A DNA stretch of 64,000 nt. Origin: Barnesiella sp. Its GTDB lineage: Bacteria > Bacteroidota > Bacteroidia > Bacteroidales > Muribaculaceae. The stretch lies in contig JAAVEW010000023.1 in the NCBI GenBank assembly GCA_014801075.1, positions 62,001 through 126,000 of the forward strand. Direction: 5' to 3'. The position numbers were made by a program, and so were the translations under genes. Positions 29,541-38,740 of the stretch are shown here, in pieces. The notes below the pieces were generated by a model. It was given only the letters and a program-made list of their open reading frames with translations. It was not told the origin of the DNA and searched no databases. Numbering within the stretch: position 1 is the first letter of the stretch; each line of letters starts with the position of its first letter.

Positions 29541-30557
29541 TTACTTTGACAGTAGCTCGATGGCGAAGTCGAGGATGGTGTCGTGGCCGAGGAGGGCGGC
29601 TTGCGGGTCGAGGTCGATGGCACAGCCTTCGGTCGGCTCGATGCCAAATTCCGTTGTCTGCCCGAGCGGGTCGAGGACGGGCGCGGCCGAGAAACGTATG
29701 CCCCAGCCGTTGGGGAGTTCCGATGAGAACGGCATGCCCGAGCCGCCACCCGTAGTGGCGCCCACGATGCTTACCTGCGGGAATGTTTTCATTATCGACA
29801 CAAGATTGTTGGCAGCCGAGAAGGTGGAGCGGTTGGTCAGTATGGCCACCGGTTTGCCCCACATTATGCGTCCCTGCTCCGCGGGGTCGATATAGTAGGC
29901 GTAAGGCTCCGAGAAGTCGTCGTGGCCCGGTCCTTTCTTGTGGCTGATGTAGCCCGCGAGGGTGCGCTCGGTGATGAAGCGCGCCACGATAGTTTCTACA
30001 GTGGTCATGGCGCCCCCGCCGTTGTCGCGCAGGTCAATGATAAGGCCGTCGCACGTGCGCAGGTAGTAAAGGATATTGTCGAGATTGGACTCGCCGATGC
30101 CGTTGGCAAACGAGGCGATGCCCATGTAGCCGATATTCTGTTGCAGGATGCCGAATTTCACGCCGCCCGTCTGCCGGTAGTTGAAATTGAAATAGTGCTC
30201 CTCGATGAGACGTGCGTTATAGTTCTGCGGGTAGTCGCTCCACCACTTGCGGTAGTAGGAGGTATTGAACGATGACGACAGGTTGGTGTGGCCGTCGCGC
30301 AGTTCGTCGAGCATCGCGGCGCACACTATGAACAGTTCCTCCGAACTCATGCGGTCGCTCACCATCGGTGAGTAGCGCGAGTACACGTCGTCCCAGTCGA
30401 CATCCTTCTCGCTGAAGAAGCAGTAGTGCTCGTCGAGAGTGCGCCAAAGGGCCTCGAAATTGCCGCGCGGATTGTCGGCATATTCCGGTATGTCGTGACA
30501 CGAAACGGCGGCAAGCATGCAGCCGATGATTATGAGGAGTGACCGTAGTCGTTTCAT
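29541..30557 (-). CDS. S41-family peptidase lipoprotein
   Basis: Lipobox AAVSCHD; GLIIDLRDNGGGAMTTVETIVARF, AILTNRSTFSAANNLVSIM. Confidence 0.9.
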   Translation of the reverse strand: MKRLRSLLIIIGCMLAAVSCHDIPEYADNPRGNFEALWRTLDEHYCFFSEKDVDWDDVYSRYSPMVSDRMSSEELFIVCAAMLDELRDGHTNLSSSFNTSYYRKWWSDYPQNYNARLIEEHYFNFNYRQTGGVKFGILQQNIGYMGIASFANGIGESNLDNILYYLRTCDGLIIDLRDNGGGAMTTVETIVARFITERTLAGYISHKKGPGHDDFSEPYAYYIDPAEQGRIMWGKPVAILTNRSTFSAANNLVSIMKTFPQVSIVGATTGGGSGMPFSSELPNGWGIRFSAAPVLDPLGQTTEFGIEPTEGCAIDLDPQAALLGHDTILDFAIELLSK

Positions 30558-30606
30558 AGCGTGGTAGTTATAGCGGGAGGTGATTGATGCGATTTATTGG
30601 CCGTCA

Positions 30607-31584
30607 CTAATAGAGGGCGGAGACTATGCGGGCGTTGCGGTTGAGGTTGTGTCGGCGTGACAGCGAGAGCCATTCGCCCGAGATACCGATTACGAATGAG
30701 TGGGTGAAAATGTTGGTAACGAGATTGTTGGCTTTGCTTGAAAATGTGTAGCCGCGGTAACCTATGCGCAACGATGTGCTGCCGAAGTGGAGGTCGGCGG
30801 TCACGAGATTGGTCATGGCGAAGCGGTTGCCGGGCCATGCGAAGTGCACGAGGCCGTCGTGGTTGCCGAGATATATTTCGTAGTAAAGTTCGTCATACTC
30901 AGGCGAGAAGAAGAGGCCGAGCATCGGGAGCGTGGGCTGATAGCGGAGGGTGACGGGCAAGCGGCCTATGTTGAGGTTGAAGGCGGCGTAGCCGGTAGCA
31001 TTGACGGTCCAGGCGGCTTTGGCCGACGCGGGGTTGTTGCCGTTGCGCGGGTTGTAGATGCAGCCGAGGTCAATGCCTGTGGAGCCTCCGGCAGCGAGTG
31101 TGAGTTGCGGAGTGACGCGCCAACGGTGCATCATGCCCCAGTCCACAGCGCCGTCGATGCGCCACGTGGTGCAGTTGTCGGCACGGTTGCGCCCGCGGTC
31201 GAGTCCGACGCTGGTGTTGAGCTGCATCACCCAGTTGTCGGGGTCAAACTTCATGGCCTGCATCCGCTCGTAGGCGAAGGCGGCGTTCCAGCCGCGGTAG
31301 GTTTCCGGGGAGAGGTAACTGTCGGCCACCGAGGAGCTTCCGAGTTGCAGCATGTAGGCGGCAGTGACCGGGCGGAGCGGGGCGGGGGAGGTGGAGGATC
31401 GGTCGGGGGAGGAGGACATGTCGGACCAGTCGGACGGGTCGGACAGGGTGGACTGCCTTGATGTGTCGGACGGGTCGGAGGGGTTGGTGGTGGGGGCTTC
31501 GGCTGCGGCAGGGGCGGTTTCTGCTTTGAGGGTGAGGGTTGCGACGAGCAGTAACGGCAGCAGGAGGAGACGTTTCATAATCAT
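30607..31584 (-). CDS. DUF3316-like secreted protein with SDPSD-rich linker
   Basis: Signal peptide, low-complexity NPSDPSDTSRQSTLSDPSDWSDMSSS, then a beta-rich domain; stop/start overlap with the upstream gene. Confidence 0.75.
   Translation of the reverse strand: MIMKRLLLLPLLLVATLTLKAETAPAAAEAPTTNPSDPSDTSRQSTLSDPSDWSDMSSSPDRSSTSPAPLRPVTAAYMLQLGSSSVADSYLSPETYRGWNAAFAYERMQAMKFDPDNWVMQLNTSVGLDRGRNRADNCTTWRIDGAVDWGMMHRWRVTPQLTLAAGGSTGIDLGCIYNPRNGNNPASAKAAWTVNATGYAAFNLNIGRLPVTLRYQPTLPMLGLFFSPEYDELYYEIYLGNHDGLVHFAWPGNRFAMTNLVTADLHFGSTSLRIGYRGYTFSSKANNLVTNIFTHSFVIGISGEWLSLSRRHNLNRNARIVSALY
31419..31481. repeat. In-frame copies of the TCGGACGGG/TCGGACGAG 9-bp repeat
   Basis: gtcggaccagtcggacgggtcggac and gtcggacgggtcggag, same motif as 21756-21796. 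Confidence 0.75.
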
Positions 31585-34292
31585 CAGAAGAGGCGTTCTT
31601 GACCATTGATTTCGTCGCGCACTTCATCGTCGGAGCGTTCCTCGTTATCGTCGGAGTCGGACGAGTCGGAGGGAGTCGTTACGTCGCTGTCGTCAATATC
31701 GTCGGCATCGGGTGCGCCCGGTGTGGGTTCTTCGTCGTCGAGGTCGGTTTCGCGCGGTTCGAGTTCGGTGATGCTGTCGATGGTGTAGGTCGAGATGCGT
31801 TTGCCCTTGGCCTTGAACGACTTGACGGCGATAAATTCCGGAGCCTCGATGATGAGCGGTTCGCGGTAGCTGTCAGTGCCGCCGAATTTCACTTCAAATC
31901 GTGCGCCCGGTTCGTCGGAGAGCAATATGAGTTCCGACTTGGGATTCTCGCCGAGGTAGCGCTGCAGCTTGGTCGACGGTTCGAAGGTGAAACGTTTGAG
32001 GTAGGGGTAGCCCTGATCGGCATCGTTGAGTATGGCGGTCCACACGAGTCCGGGACGGTATTTTTCGATGCGGAGTATATTCTCGGGGTAGTGGTTGCCA
32101 GCATCGAAGCTCGACATGTAGTATTCGCCCGATTTCAGGATTATCAGCACGGTGTCGTTGCCGGCAAACTCGCCGAGATACTGGCCGCGGCCGTCGTAGT
32201 TGAGGCGCAGCACGTCGCTGTCAAACCACACCTTGCGTCCGCCGAGGGTCGATGCGCCGCGTTCCTTGAGCGAGAAGCGATGCACTTCGTTGCGGGTCAC
32301 GATGTTGCCTCGCGACTGCTTGCCCTTGATTGCGAGCTCGCTGAAGTCGACGTCAAACTGCAGTGACTTCAACCTCGGTTTCGGTTTCAGTGTCACTTTG
32401 ACCACTTCGGCCTCGCCGTTGGGGTTGGCGCTGAACCATGCCACGCGCGAGCCGGGTGCGCCCATCGTAAGGTTGTACTCGCGGTCGCGGGTCACACCTG
32501 TCACGGCAAAGCGCTTCATGTAGAACGTGCCACCCTTGCCGTCCTGATAGATGGCGTTGTAGATGGTGCGCTCGTCGCCGCGCTTGAACACGTTGATATA
32601 TAGTATGTTCTTGTCGACAAAGAGCTTTTCGGCCACCTTGACAACCTTGTAGCGGCCGTCGCGGTAGAAGATGATGATATCGTCGATTGACGAGCAGTTG
32701 CACACAAACTCGTCCTTCTTCAGCGAAGTGCCTATGAAGCCCTCCTCGCGGTTGATGTAGAGCTTTTCGTTGGCCTCGGCCACCTGTGACGCCTCGATGT
32801 TGTCGAAGCCTCGCAGCACGGTGCGGCGCGGGAACGCTTCGCCATATTTGGCCTTTAAGTTTTCATACCAGCGTATGGTGTACTCGGTCAGCGTGTTGAG
32901 GTTGCCGTTGATTTCGGCTATGCGGTCGAGGTAGGAGGCGATGAGGTCGTCGGCTTTGTGGGAGTCGAATTTGGTGATGCGCTTCATCTTGATTTCGAGC
33001 AGACGGAGTATGTCGTCGTCGGTGATGTCGCGCACGAGGTCCTTGACAAACGGCATCAGTCGGCCGCGCACGTGGGCTATAACCTCATCCATCGTCTCGC
33101 CCTGCTCAAACTGGCTATCCTTGTAGATGCGTTGCTCTATGAAGATGCGTTCGAGCGAGGCGAAGTGAAGCAGCTCCCTGACTTCCGAAAGGTTGATTTC
33201 AAGCTCCTTGCGCAGCAATTCGCGGGCCGTGTCAACATTGTGGCGGAGCACGTCGCTGACGCCGAGGAAGTGGGGCTTCTTCTCGGAGATGACGCAGCAG
33301 TTGGGCGATATCGACATCTCGCAGTCGGTGAAAGCGTAGAGCGCGTCGATGGTGCGGTCAGACGAAGTGCCGGGGAGCAGATGCACGAGTATGAGGGCGT
33401 GTTCGGCGGTGTTGTCGTCGACACGTCTGATTTTGATTTTACCCTTTTCAAATGCCTTGAGGATAGAGTCGATGAGGGCGCTTGTGGTGCGTCCGAAAGG
33501 TATCTCGGTGATGGCGAGAGTGCGGTTGTCGATTTTCTCGATTTTGGCGCGCACCTTTACCACACCGCCACGCTTGCCGTCGTTGTAGCGGCTCACGTCG
33601 ATGAAACCGCCGGTGACGAAGTCGGGGTAGAGCTGGAAATCCTCGCCGCGCAGATGGGCTATGGCGGCGTCGATGATTTCGTTGAAGTTGTGGGGCAATA
33701 TCTTGGAGGAGAGACCTACGGCGATACCTTCAACGCCCTGAAACAGAAGCAGGGGAAACTTTGAAGGAAGCACTACCGGCTCCTGCTTGCGGCCGTCGTA
33801 GGAGAGCGTCCACTCGGTGATTTTGGGATTGAAGAGCGTTTCGAGCGCGAAGGGTGAGAGGCGGGCCTCGATGTAACGGCCGGCAGCCGCGGAGGCTCCG
33901 GTCAGCACGTTACCCCAGTTACCCTGTGTCTCCACGAGCAGGTCCTTCTGGCCGAGCTGCACGAGCGCGTCGTTGATTGACGCGTCGCCGTGGGGGTGAT
34001 ACTGCATCGTGTTACCCACGATGTTGGCCACCTTGTTGAAGCGCCCGTCGTCGAGCGTTTTCATGGAGTGAAGTATGCGTCGCTGCACGGGTTTGAGGCC
34101 GTCCTCGATGTGGGGAACGGCGCGTTCGAGGATTACGTATGACGCGTAGTCGAGAAACCAGTTGCGGTACATACCGCGCAGCTGGTGCTTCACAACGTCG
34201 TCGGCTGCTTCCTCAAAGGGTTTCAGTGAGTTGGGCTGAGGCGTGGGCTCCTCATCTTCATGGTCGGTAGGTGATAATGGTTCGTCGCTCAT
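31584..34292 (-). CDS. parC: DNA topoisomerase IV (or gyrase) subunit A
   Basis: QYHPHGDASINDALVQL, catalytic region GASAAAGRYIEARLSPFA; acidic C-terminal tail. Start placed at MSDEPLSP. Confidence 0.9.
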   Translation of the reverse strand: MSDEPLSPTDHEDEEPTPQPNSLKPFEEAADDVVKHQLRGMYRNWFLDYASYVILERAVPHIEDGLKPVQRRILHSMKTLDDGRFNKVANIVGNTMQYHPHGDASINDALVQLGQKDLLVETQGNWGNVLTGASAAAGRYIEARLSPFALETLFNPKITEWTLSYDGRKQEPVVLPSKFPLLLFQGVEGIAVGLSSKILPHNFNEIIDAAIAHLRGEDFQLYPDFVTGGFIDVSRYNDGKRGGVVKVRAKIEKIDNRTLAITEIPFGRTTSALIDSILKAFEKGKIKIRRVDDNTAEHALILVHLLPGTSSDRTIDALYAFTDCEMSISPNCCVISEKKPHFLGVSDVLRHNVDTARELLRKELEINLSEVRELLHFASLERIFIEQRIYKDSQFEQGETMDEVIAHVRGRLMPFVKDLVRDITDDDILRLLEIKMKRITKFDSHKADDLIASYLDRIAEINGNLNTLTEYTIRWYENLKAKYGEAFPRRTVLRGFDNIEASQVAEANEKLYINREEGFIGTSLKKDEFVCNCSSIDDIIIFYRDGRYKVVKVAEKLFVDKNILYINVFKRGDERTIYNAIYQDGKGGTFYMKRFAVTGVTRDREYNLTMGAPGSRVAWFSANPNGEAEVVKVTLKPKPRLKSLQFDVDFSELAIKGKQSRGNIVTRNEVHRFSLKERGASTLGGRKVWFDSDVLRLNYDGRGQYLGEFAGNDTVLIILKSGEYYMSSFDAGNHYPENILRIEKYRPGLVWTAILNDADQGYPYLKRFTFEPSTKLQRYLGENPKSELILLSDEPGARFEVKFGGTDSYREPLIIEAPEFIAVKSFKAKGKRISTYTIDSITELEPRETDLDDEEPTPGAPDADDIDDSDVTTPSDSSDSDDNEERSDDEVRDEINGQERLF

Positions 34293-34310
34293 CGTTATTG
34301 GCATTTGTAG

Positions 34311-34318
34311 CAAAGTTA
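34311..34318 (-). promoter_or_regulatory. Bacteroidetes -7 element for the topoisomerase subunit gene
   Basis: TAACTTTG on the minus strand, about 20 bp before the start codon. Confidence 0.5.
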
Positions 34319-34449
34319 CTAAAAAATAACTTAAAAATCAACAATGAGGTCAAATCAGCAACGGTAAATTCCCTAAAAAAGGAAATTCTCTTTTAGTGAG
34401 TGTTTGAATTTAAATCCAAATTCTCTCTAAGCGGTTTTGCTATATACGG

Positions 34450-35691
34450 CTATTTTGCGGGGAAAAGGTCGGCGTAGATGCGGTCGGTGGCGCCGATATT
34501 GTCGGCGATGTATTGTCCGGCGGTGGCCCCGGCCTGTTGGCGGAACGAGTCGTCGGTGAGCAGACGGTCGAGTATTTCGGCCGTGGCGGCCTCGGAGTCA
34601 ACGGTAAATGCGCCTTTGAGCGCGATGAGGTCGCGGGCTTCCTTAAACTTACTGAAGTTGGGCCCGAACACTACGGGCATGCCGTAGACGGCGGCTTCGT
34701 TGATATTGTGGATTCCGGCACCGTAACCCCCTCCGATATAGGCAACCGATGCGTATCGGTAGAGCGACGCGAGTTTGCCGAAGCAGTCAACCACGACGCC
34801 GCGCACCCCTTCGGGGGCTTTGCCCGTGTCGGCCACATGCTTCTCCCACTGTGACAGAGGGATGACGTTACCGTCGATGGCCTTGCACAGTGCTTCTACG
34901 CGCGCTGCGTCAAATTCGTGCGGTGCGATGATAAATTTTACCTCCTTGTGGCTGTTGAGCCAGGGAATGTAGTTGGCCTCGTCGGCTCCCCAGCTGCTGC
35001 CGAAGATGATGAATGAGCGGAGGGCTTCGCCTCCGGCTATGTCAAATGTCTGCGCCATCACGTCGGTGACGCGGTCGAAACGTGTGTCGCCGGCCACCAC
35101 GGTGTTGTCGATACCGATGCCGTGGAGCAGTTCGCGCGATGCCTCGTCCTGCAGATATATGCGGTCAAAGCGGCGCAGCATGTTGCGGAACATCCCTCCC
35201 CAGGGCTTGAAAAATATCTGCCCGGGGCGGAATATTGCCGATATGATGTAGGTGGGGACGCCCGCTTTCTGCAACTGTTGCAGGTAGTTGCCCCAGAACT
35301 CGTACTTCACGAATATGGCAACCGAGGGGCGCACTGTCTCTATGAAACGACGCGCATTGCGCGGGGTGTCGAAGGGAAGATAGGCCACGGCGTCGACCTG
35401 CGGATAGTTCTTGCGCACTTCGTAGCCTGAGGGTGAGAAGAATGTGAGCAGTATCTTGCGGTCGGGGTGCTCGCGGCGCAGGCGTTCGATGAGCGGACGG
35501 CCCTGCTCAAACTCGCCGAGCGACGAGGCGTGTATCCATATCGCACCACCTTCGGCGGGCAGATTGTTGCTCACTCTGTCGAATGTCTCTTTGTGGCCCG
35601 CGGTCATTTTCGCGGCTTTGGCGTTGGACAGGGAGGCTATGCCTGCTCCGAGTTTGTAGAGGTGTATGCCTATGTTGTAGAGTGGATTCAC
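34450..35691 (-). CDS. waaA: 3-deoxy-D-manno-octulosonic acid transferase
   Basis: IWIHASSLGEFEQGRPLIERLR, FVKYEFWGNYLQQLQ, SVAYIGGGYGAGIHNINEAAVYGMPVVFGPNF. Confidence 0.95.
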   Translation of the reverse strand: MNPLYNIGIHLYKLGAGIASLSNAKAAKMTAGHKETFDRVSNNLPAEGGAIWIHASSLGEFEQGRPLIERLRREHPDRKILLTFFSPSGYEVRKNYPQVDAVAYLPFDTPRNARRFIETVRPSVAIFVKYEFWGNYLQQLQKAGVPTYIISAIFRPGQIFFKPWGGMFRNMLRRFDRIYLQDEASRELLHGIGIDNTVVAGDTRFDRVTDVMAQTFDIAGGEALRSFIIFGSSWGADEANYIPWLNSHKEVKFIIAPHEFDAARVEALCKAIDGNVIPLSQWEKHVADTGKAPEGVRGVVVDCFGKLASLYRYASVAYIGGGYGAGIHNINEAAVYGMPVVFGPNFSKFKEARDLIALKGAFTVDSEAATAEILDRLLTDDSFRQQAGATAGQYIADNIGATDRIYADLFPAK

Positions 35692-35749
35692 GTCGGCTCG
35701 TTATTGGTTGGGATAGCGGGGTGAAAATCGCTGTGGTGGCAGAGGCGGA

Positions 35750-37279
35750 TTACGACAATTTTATATTGTTGCATGCGTTCTCCACGCGGCGGCGAGTGGC
35801 GTCGATGCCCATAAGTTCGGTGATGTCAAACATATGGGGGCCCTTGCATTCGCCCACTACGGCGAGGCGCAGTGCGTTCATCACGTTGCCGAGGTGGTAG
35901 CCGTTGTCGCTGATCCATGCCAGAATGTTTTCCTCTGTGGCTTTGCTCTCGAGCGAGGGGAGCGAGGCCATGCGGTCAACCATGGCGCGAAGTATGGCGG
36001 GTGTCTCTTCGTTCCAGCGTTTCTTCACTGATTTCGCCTCATACTCGGTGGGGTCGACGAAGAAGAATTTTGCCTGGTCCCAGAGGTCCTTGACGAAGTT
36101 TGCACGGTTCTTGACCATAGCGATGGCGCGGGTGATATATTCGTCGGAATAGTCGGCGGGGTTCACGCCGTTGGCTTCCATCACGGGTTTGAACATGGCG
36201 AGGAGCTGGTCGTCGGGAAGTTCCTGCAGGTATTTGTGGTTGAACCATTTGCCCTTCTCGAAGTCAAACTTGGCTCCTGAGCGCGAGCAGTGGTCAAATG
36301 AGAAGCGCTTGATGAGCTCGTCCATCGACATGATTTCGGTGTCGTCGCCGGGGTTCCAGCCGAGCAGAGCCAGGAAGTTGACCACAGCTTCGGGCAGATA
36401 ACCTTTCTCGCGATAGCCTGAGGAGATGTCGCCGCTCTTGGGGTCGTGCCATTCGAGGGGGAATACGGGGAAACCGAGGCGGTCGCCGTCGCGTTTCGAG
36501 AGTTTGCCTTTGCCGTCGGGTTTGAGCAGCAGGGGCAGGTGGACGAACTGCGGCATCGTGTCGCTCCAGCCGAATGCCTCGTAGAGAAGCACGTGGAGGG
36601 GAGCTGAGGGGAGCCATTCCTCACCGCGTATCACGTGGCTCACCTCCATGAGGTGGTCGTCGACGATGTTGGCGAGGTGGTAGGTGGGCAGGTCGTCGGC
36701 GCTCTTGTAGAGCACCTTGTCGTCGAGCACCGATGAGTTGATGGTCACCTTGCCGCGGATGAGGTCGTTGACCTCTACGTCGCGGCCCGGTTCTATCTTG
36801 AAGCGGACTACGTATTTCTCACCGGCGTCGATGAGGCGCTTGGTCTCCTCTTCGCCGAGCGAGAGGGAGTTGCGCATGTTGCCGCGGGTTGAGGCATCGT
36901 ATTGGAAGTTGGGAGTAGCGGCGCGGGCAGCTTCGAGTTCCTCGGGGGTGTCGAAAGCGATGTAAGCCTTACCGTTGTCGAGCAGCATCTTCACGTGCTC
37001 GCGGTAGATGTCGCGTCGTTCGCTCTGCTTGTAAGGGCCGTAGTTGCCACCTTCGCGCACACCTTCGTCTATGCCTATACCGAGCCAGGCGAGGGCTTCA
37101 TTGATATAATCCTCGGCTCCGGGGACAAAGCGCTGAGAGTCGGTGTCCTCGATGCGGAGTATCATGTCGCCGCCGTGACGGCGCGCGAAAAGGTAGTTAT
37201 AGAGGGCGGTGCGTACTCCTCCGATGTGGAGCGGACCGGTGGGCGACGGAGCAAAACGTACTCTTACTTTTCTTTCCAT
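35750..37279 (-). CDS. gltX: Glutamyl-tRNA synthetase
   Basis: [41 protein letters not shown]-track start (37522) runs through tRNA-Val and is rejected; start at MERKVRVRF. Confidence 0.96.
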   Translation of the reverse strand: MERKVRVRFAPSPTGPLHIGGVRTALYNYLFARRHGGDMILRIEDTDSQRFVPGAEDYINEALAWLGIGIDEGVREGGNYGPYKQSERRDIYREHVKMLLDNGKAYIAFDTPEELEAARAATPNFQYDASTRGNMRNSLSLGEEETKRLIDAGEKYVVRFKIEPGRDVEVNDLIRGKVTINSSVLDDKVLYKSADDLPTYHLANIVDDHLMEVSHVIRGEEWLPSAPLHVLLYEAFGWSDTMPQFVHLPLLLKPDGKGKLSKRDGDRLGFPVFPLEWHDPKSGDISSGYREKGYLPEAVVNFLALLGWNPGDDTEIMSMDELIKRFSFDHCSRSGAKFDFEKGKWFNHKYLQELPDDQLLAMFKPVMEANGVNPADYSDEYITRAIAMVKNRANFVKDLWDQAKFFFVDPTEYEAKSVKKRWNEETPAILRAMVDRMASLPSLESKATEENILAWISDNGYHLGNVMNALRLAVVGECKGPHMFDITELMGIDATRRRVENACNNIKLS

Positions 37280-37387
37280 TACGTTATGACTTATGTTGAT
37301 AAATACGTTGTAGATATTAAACGTCGTGACGTGTATTAATAAAAAAAAGCCATCGGCTTCAAAGCTGATGGCATGGTGAAAGGGAAG

Positions 37388-37462
37388 TGGGCGCTGAGGG
37401 ATTCGAACCCCCGACCCTCTGCTTGTAAGGCAGATGCTCTGAACCAGCTGAGCTAAGCGCCC
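37388..37462 (-). tRNA. tRNA-Val (anticodon TAC)
   Basis: GGGCGCTTAGCTCAGCTGGTTCAGAGCATCTGCCTTACAAGCAGAGGGTCGGGGGTTCGAATCCCTCAGCGCCCA folds as a cloverleaf. Confidence 0.97.
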
Positions 37463-37480
37463 CTTGTCGGTTGAACGATG

Positions 37481-37510
37481 CAAAGGTAAGGACTTTTTTT
37501 TAATTACCAA
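37481..37510 (-). promoter_or_regulatory. tRNA-Val promoter (-7 TACCTTTG, -33 TTG, 19-bp spacer)
   Basis: caaaggta at 37481-37488 and CAA at 37508-37510 on the plus strand. Confidence 0.7.
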
Positions 37511-37633
37511 AATTTTGGGCAAAAAAATTACGGAAAAATGCGATTTTTTTTGATTTCACCCCTCCCGCGCCATCATCCCAATCCCCCTGAAAACCGTAAA
37601 ATATCGCCCAACATCCCGATAATCAACTATTTA

Positions 37634-37668
37634 CCCCAAAACACCCCTCCAACCCCGAAAAAATCCCC
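37634..37668 (-). other. Putative four-tetrad G-quadruplex motif (minus strand)
   Basis: Minus strand GGGG-ATTTTTTC-GGGG-TTGGA-GGGG-TGTTTT-GGGG within a C/A-skewed intergenic region. Confidence 0.7.
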
Positions 37669-37760
37669 TCCCACCAAAAAAAATCCATCTTCCACCAAAA
37701 AAATTCGACATCCCCCTCAAAAAAAAGAATAAAAAATTTGGCAGCCTATCTCTTCTCACC

Positions 37761-37810
37761 AACTATAAATAATCAATAGTTGTATATATGATATACATTA
37801 TATACCTTTG
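37761..37810 (+). promoter_or_regulatory. Promoter and likely operator of the toxin-antitoxin operon
   Basis: -33 TTG (37780-37782), 20-bp spacer, -7 TACCTTTG (37803-37810); inverted repeats GTATAT-ATG-ATATAC (37782-37796) and AACTAT-N9-ATAGTT (37761-37781). Confidence 0.75.
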
Positions 37811-37828
37811 TAATATAAATTTTAGACT

Positions 37829-38128
37829 ATGGCAACAGCATTAAATATCAAACGTAAGAACATCGACCTCCCGGTTGACACCTTGCAGAAGCTCTCGCTG
37901 ATGGCAGTGGCGCAAGGTAAGAGTTTAAAGAATTATATCGAAACAATCCTCATTGCAAAAGCCAATACAGTGACGGTTGAGGTGAGCGAGAATCCATCAC
38001 CCTCTGGCGATACCTGGTTTAACGACCCCGAAAACATGGCGTCGGTGCAAAGAGGTGTTGCCGAGATGAAGGAGGGCAAAGGCAAAGCTTACTCAATGGA
38101 TGAAATCCGTAAACTCCTGGATGTATGA
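37829..38128 (+). CDS. Antitoxin, ribbon-helix-helix-like N-terminus
   Basis: RKNIDLPVDTLQKLSLMAVAQGKSLKNYIETILI; ATGA overlap with toxin gene. Confidence 0.8.
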   Translation: MATALNIKRKNIDLPVDTLQKLSLMAVAQGKSLKNYIETILIAKANTVTVEVSENPSPSGDTWFNDPENMASVQRGVAEMKEGKGKAYSMDEIRKLLDV

Positions 38129-38403
38129 TTTACGAATTAATTCTGATGCCCGAAGCTGAAGAGCACCTGAAAGAATGGCGGAAATCCGGGCAGAAGAAAA
38201 CATTGAAGAAAATAATCGGTCTGTTTGAGGAACTGAGAGAACATCCCACCACCGGCACCGGACACGTAGAACCGCTAAAAGGGAATCTGACCGGTCTCTG
38301 GAGTCGGGAAATAAGTAAAGGCGACCGATTGATTTACGGCATTGAAGATGAAAAGGTAATCGTATATGTCGTTTCAATCAAAGGTCACTATGGCGACAAG
38401 TAA
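38125..38403 (+). CDS. Txe/YoeB-like (RelE superfamily) toxin
   Basis: 92 aa; EPLKGNLTGLWSREISKGDRLIYGIEDEKVIVYVVSIKGHYGDK. Confidence 0.92.
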   Translation: MIYELILMPEAEEHLKEWRKSGQKKTLKKIIGLFEELREHPTTGTGHVEPLKGNLTGLWSREISKGDRLIYGIEDEKVIVYVVSIKGHYGDK

Positions 38404-38480
38404 TCGTTCAACCCACATCCGGAGGCTGACGGTGTTGCAGAACTCCGCAAGGCAGTATAATGAATACTATATAAAAAGGG

Positions 38481-38514
38481 AAGCGACATTGCTATGGGGG
38501 AGGCAATGTCGCTT
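38481..38514. terminator. Hairpin terminator between toxin and tRNA-Tyr (T-tract in the minus direction)
   Basis: Stem aagcgacattgc / gcaatgtcgctt; minus strand continues CCCTTTTTATAT. Confidence 0.75.
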
Positions 38515-38516
38515 GA

Positions 38517-38538
38517 GGGTTGGGTTGGTTGGGTTGGG
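38517..38538 (+). other. Putative three-tetrad G-quadruplex motif (plus strand)
   Basis: GGGTTGGGTTGGTTGGGTTGGG. Confidence 0.75.
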
Positions 38539-38547
38539 ATATTGATG

Positions 38548-38630
38548 TGGGCGAAGATGGATTCGAACCACCGAAGGTATAAACCAGCAGATTTACAGTC
38601 TGCCCCATTTGGCCACTCTGGTATTCGCCC
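38548..38630 (-). tRNA. tRNA-Tyr (anticodon GTA)
   Basis: GGGCGAATACCAGAGTGGCCAAATGGGGCAGACTGTAAATCTGCTGGTTTATACCTTCGGTGGTTCGAATCCATCTTCGCCCA, class II tRNA with variable arm. Confidence 0.97.
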
Positions 38631-38663
38631 GGTCGAGACAACGCGTTGTCTCTTTAGTGAGTG

Positions 38664-38671
38664 CAAATATA
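38664..38671 (-). promoter_or_regulatory. tRNA-Tyr -7 element
   Basis: TATATTTG on the minus strand; possible TTG 18 bp upstream. Confidence 0.55.
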
Positions 38672-38740
38672 CGTATTATTTTTGTAATACAATATCTTTT
38701 TGCTAAAAATTTTCGGTTTTTCCACAGAAAAGCCCGTATA

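Noticed and set aside
37280-37522. 81-aa N-terminal extension of gltX
   Set aside because: Would translate through tRNA-Val; [15 protein letters not shown] at 37279 is the natural start.
37538-37732. 64-aa Pro/Lys-rich ORF upstream of the TA module
   Set aside because: Product of the C/A-skewed non-coding tract; no recognisable protein character.
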